5,156 bases of DNA from an uncultured Alphaproteobacteria bacterium (GTDB lineage Bacteria; Pseudomonadota; Alphaproteobacteria; Bin95), in contig CAJXVF010000239.1 of the NCBI GenBank assembly GCA_913060845.1, positions 1 to 5,156 of the forward strand, written 5' to 3'. The notes under the pieces were generated by a model. It saw nothing but the letters and a program-made list of their open reading frames with translations. It did not search any database and was not told the DNA's origin. This document shows positions 2,934-5,156 of this stretch, in pieces (positions within the stretch are counted from its first letter, which is position 1; each line of letters begins with the position of its first letter). Position numbers and translations under genes: made by a program.

Positions 2934-5156
2934 CTATCCTTTTGTGTTGAAGAAATCCGTGACGCCAGCAATAGCTTCGCTAAGGCCCACCCGCTCTGGT
3001 TCGGCGCCATCTGGGAAAGCGGTAAAGAGGCGGCTTGGCGTGCGGCTATCTAGGATCACGAACACGCCACGATCATCCTGGCGTCGAATCAGCCGCCCGA
3101 ACGCCTGAGCGAGGCGCAGGCGGACAATGCGGTCGTCATATTCCCGTCCGCCGAAATGCGCGCGCCGGGCTTTGTGCAGAATATCTGGGCGTGGCCAGGG
3201 TGCGCGGTCGAATACAATCAGGCGGAGCGACTTGCCGGGCACATCAACGCCGTCGCGTGCCGCGTCCGTTCCAAGCAGGCAAGCGTTTTCCTCTGCCCGG
3301 AAAATCTCAACGAGGTCCGCTAGGGCCATGCGGTCGATGTGCTGGGCATAGAGCGGTATCCGCGCTTCCTCCAGCGCTTCGGCGATGCGGCCATGGGCGT
3401 CGCGCATGCGGTTGATGGCTGTAAACAGGCCAAGCGCCCCGCCGTTGGAGGCCATGAATAGTGATTTATAGGCCGCCGCAACGTCCTCTGGTCTGTTGCG
3501 GTTGACGTCCGTGACAACAAATACTTTGGTCTGCCGACCGTAGTCATAGGGGCTGGCGACGCGGGCGCGCAGCGCCTTTCGCAGCAGGTGCGACGCCCCG
3601 GTGCGCGCTTCAGCGGCCAACCAGTTCTGCTCCACATCCTCCGTCCGGTCCGTCAGGGTGGCAGAGGTGACGACGGCACCGTGGGCGGATTCCAAAACCG
3701 CATGGGCGAACGGTTTCGATGGGTCGACCCAATGGCGGTGCATGCCAATGTCGCGGACTTGGCCGTCCGCCTTATCCAACTGCAACCAATCAACAAAATC
3801 CTCCAGGGCTGCTTCCTGTAGGCTTGTCAGCATATCGCGCCATGCGGTGAGTTGCGCGCCACGGCGCAGCAGCGTGCGGGCAATGCCTTCGATGCGTTGG
3901 CGGGTCTGGGTTTCCAGGCTGTCTACTTCGTCTTCCAAGCGCGCGAGAATGACTGTGCGCAGGGTCTTCATCGGCTCGACCATGCCTTCGATGGCGGTCT
4001 CAAGCTTGCGCGCGGCGTCCATTACCTCGTCGAGTGGTGGGCGGGCCTCGCATTCGAGTGTGTAGGGCGATGATTTGTCTGAGACGCGCGCCTGCACTTG
4101 GGCGAATACGGCTGCCAGGAAGTGCTCGACCGCGCCTGCCGGACCGCCTTCTAGTATCCGTTGCAGCCAGCCGTCGCTAGGCAAGGCGGATGCGCCTTTG
4201 AGGGCTGCGTCGAGGGCGGCTTGTCCCTTTTCTACCGCCTTGGGCGGATCGGTCGGCAGTAGTTCCCCAGCGCGGGCTTTCAGGCCACGGGCCCGGCCTG
4301 CGCGGGCTTCAGCACCCACCAGCCAGCGACGGAATTCGCGGGTCTCCAGGCCCGTCAGGGCTGCGGAGAATGCAGAATCGGCGGCATCGAAAACGTGATG
4401 GCCTTCGTCGAACACGTAGCGCGTGGGTGTATGGGCATCATCCAGGCCGCCCATGGCCGCCTGCGCCATGACCAGGGCGTGATTGGCGACAACAATGCGG
4501 GCGCGTCTGGCGCGGCGCACGCTGCGTTCGATGAAGCATTTCTGATAGTGCGCGCAGGCGGCATAGACACATTCACCGCGCCGGTCTGCTAGGCCCAACG
4601 CATAGCGGGGGCCGATGAGGTCCACCAGCCAGCCCGGCATATCGCCGCCGACAAGATCGCCGTCCCGTGTCGCCATGGCCCAGCGCGCCATCAGGCCGAG
4701 CGCTATCGCGTCTTCCGGTCGCCCTCTGCCGCCGCGGGCCGCTTCTTCAAAATTGAGCAGGCAGAGGTAGTTTTCACGACCCTTGCGGACGACCACATGG
4801 GCCTGCTTATCGGCAGCCAGCGGATAGAGCCTATCCAGTTCATCATCAATCTGGCGCTGGAGGTTGCGGGTATAGGTTGCGATCCATACCGGCGCGCCAT
4901 TCTTCTCCGCCCACAGGCTTGCGGGTGCCAGATATCCAAGCGTCTTGCCGACTCCGGTGCCAGCCTCCGCCAGAACCAAATCCGGGGCTTCGTCGGATTC
5001 GCGCGGCTGGAAGGCGGCGGAGCAGGCGCTGGCATAGTCGGCTTGTTGCGGGCGGGGTTCTGCGTCATCGCCAAGCATTTCGGTGAGGCGGCGGCGGGCT
5101 TCTTCAATCGGCACGGGCTGTTGGCCGGGCTCGCCGTCGGGAGCATCTTCCCGCCA
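2934..5156 (-). CDS. XPD/DinG-type iron-sulphur ATP-dependent DNA helicase (5' end outside the window)
   Basis: 740 codons are present. Counting from Val at 5114: Walker A AEAGTGVGKT (49-58), motif Ia-like IATYTRNLQRQ (78-88), four cysteines C118, C182, C187 and C193, VVANHAL (208-214), Walker B DEGH (236-239), VTSATL (482-487), GTDAARDGVDVPG (615-627) and QAFGRLIR (670-677). C-x4-C-x5-C matches the spacing I recall for E. coli DinG, so a 4Fe-4S cluster is likely; XPD/DinG helicases unwind DNA 5'-3' in repair and in resolving structured or RNA-bound DNA. The long helical stretch at about 240-460 should hold the Arch-type insertion. The frame is open to the window edge (WREDAPDGEPGQQP precedes the GTG at 5114). 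From memory, alphaproteobacterial relatives carry a further N-terminal region of some 200 residues, so GTG 5114 is not taken as the start. Whether it is orthologous to dinG or yoaA is undecided. Confidence 0.92.
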   Translation of the reverse strand, partial: WREDAPDGEPGQQPVPIEEARRRLTEMLGDDAEPRPQQADYASACSAAFQPRESDEAPDLVLAEAGTGVGKTLGYLAPASLWAEKNGAPVWIATYTRNLQRQIDDELDRLYPLAADKQAHVVVRKGRENYLCLLNFEEAARGGRGRPEDAIALGLMARWAMATRDGDLVGGDMPGWLVDLIGPRYALGLADRRGECVYAACAHYQKCFIERSVRRARRARIVVANHALVMAQAAMGGLDDAHTPTRYVFDEGHHVFDAADSAFSAALTGLETREFRRWLVGAEARAGRARGLKARAGELLPTDPPKAVEKGQAALDAALKGASALPSDGWLQRILEGGPAGAVEHFLAAVFAQVQARVSDKSSPYTLECEARPPLDEVMDAARKLETAIEGMVEPMKTLRTVILARLEDEVDSLETQTRQRIEGIARTLLRRGAQLTAWRDMLTSLQEAALEDFVDWLQLDKADGQVRDIGMHRHWVDPSKPFAHAVLESAHGAVVTSATLTDRTEDVEQNWLAAEARTGASHLLRKALRARVASPYDYGRQTKVFVVTDVNRNRPEDVAAAYKSLFMASNGGALGLFTAINRMRDAHGRIAEALEEARIPLYAQHIDRMALADLVEIFRAEENACLLGTDAARDGVDVPGKSLRLIVFDRAPWPRPDILHKARRAHFGGREYDDRIVRLRLAQAFGRLIRRQDDRGVFVILDSRTPSRLFTAFPDGAEPERVGLSEAIAGVTDFFNTKG
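2937..2942 (-). promoter_or_regulatory. Ribosome binding site of the DUF1737 gene inside the helicase 3' end
   Basis: On the minus strand AAAGGA lies 7 bases before the DUF1737 ATG at 2929. These six bases are also the last two sense codons of the helicase (Lys-Gly), immediately followed by its TAG stop. A ribosome finishing the helicase would therefore sit on the next gene's start site, which suggests coupled translation. Confidence 0.75.

Noticed and set aside
2930..3010. ATG at 3010 as the start of the DUF1737 protein
   Set aside because: The added 27 residues are the helicase C-terminal codons in another frame, and the family begins at the ATG at 2929, which has its own ribosome binding site.
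3601..4065. 154-codon plus-strand frame rich in Ser and Arg
   Set aside because: It is antisense to the middle of the helicase gene, low in complexity and without any motif; typical shadow in GC-rich DNA.
5112..5114. GTG at 5114 as the true helicase start
   Set aside because: The frame stays open to the window edge, the preceding 14 codons show no ribosome binding site at proper spacing, and relatives recalled from memory have a longer N-terminus.
4703..5146. 147-codon minus-strand frame near the window end
   Set aside because: It overlaps the Walker A and first Cys region of the helicase in another frame and is Pro/Ala/Arg-rich without domains.
1..5156. CRISPR arrays, tRNA or rRNA genes, insertion sequences, toxin-antitoxin or defence cassettes
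   Set aside because: No regularly spaced direct repeats, no RNA-gene signatures, no transposase or integrase and no known defence motifs were seen. The genes are common housekeeping-type or metabolic enzymes.

Overview
The window looks like a piece of an alphaproteobacterial chromosome, probably the end of a draft contig. The assignment rests on protein resemblance, from memory, to alphaproteobacterial versions of the helicase, the ferritin-like protein and the small DUF1737 protein, on the moderately high GC content, and on compact gene packing. No database search was possible, so the order and genus are left open.

Layout. Bases 1-47 are not biological: they match an Illumina Nextera i5/Tn5 adapter with its index. 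Bases 48-161 hold the last 37 codons of an unrecognised plus-strand gene, followed by a short hairpin that may be a terminator. Bases 190-398 are non-coding, with an imperfect hairpin, a candidate sigma-70-type promoter and a good ribosome binding site. They lead into a 268-residue ferritin-like diiron protein (399-1205, +). A class I SAM-dependent methyltransferase (1787-1209, -) converges on it, with 3 bases between the stop codons. Across a 129-base divergent gap lies an Amidohydro_2-type metal-dependent hydrolase (1917-2741, +). Its stop codon overlaps that of a 63-residue DUF1737 protein (2929-2738, -). That gene is the downstream member of an operon with a large XPD/DinG-type iron-sulphur DNA helicase (from beyond 5156 to 2934, -), whose N-terminus lies outside the window.

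How the genes relate. The helicase and DUF1737 genes appear translationally coupled: the last two helicase codons form the Shine-Dalgarno sequence of the DUF1737 gene. The methyltransferase and hydrolase share a divergent control region, but nothing in their sequences links them in one pathway. The ferritin-like protein seems to be transcribed on its own. The region reads as ordinary core or near-core chromosome. No mobile element, CRISPR array, toxin-antitoxin pair or recognisable defence system was found, and no convincing undescribed system. The points most worth a second look are the adapter contamination, the embedded ribosome binding site linking helicase and DUF1737, the terminator hairpin merged with overlapping stop codons, and the unassigned substrate of the diiron protein.
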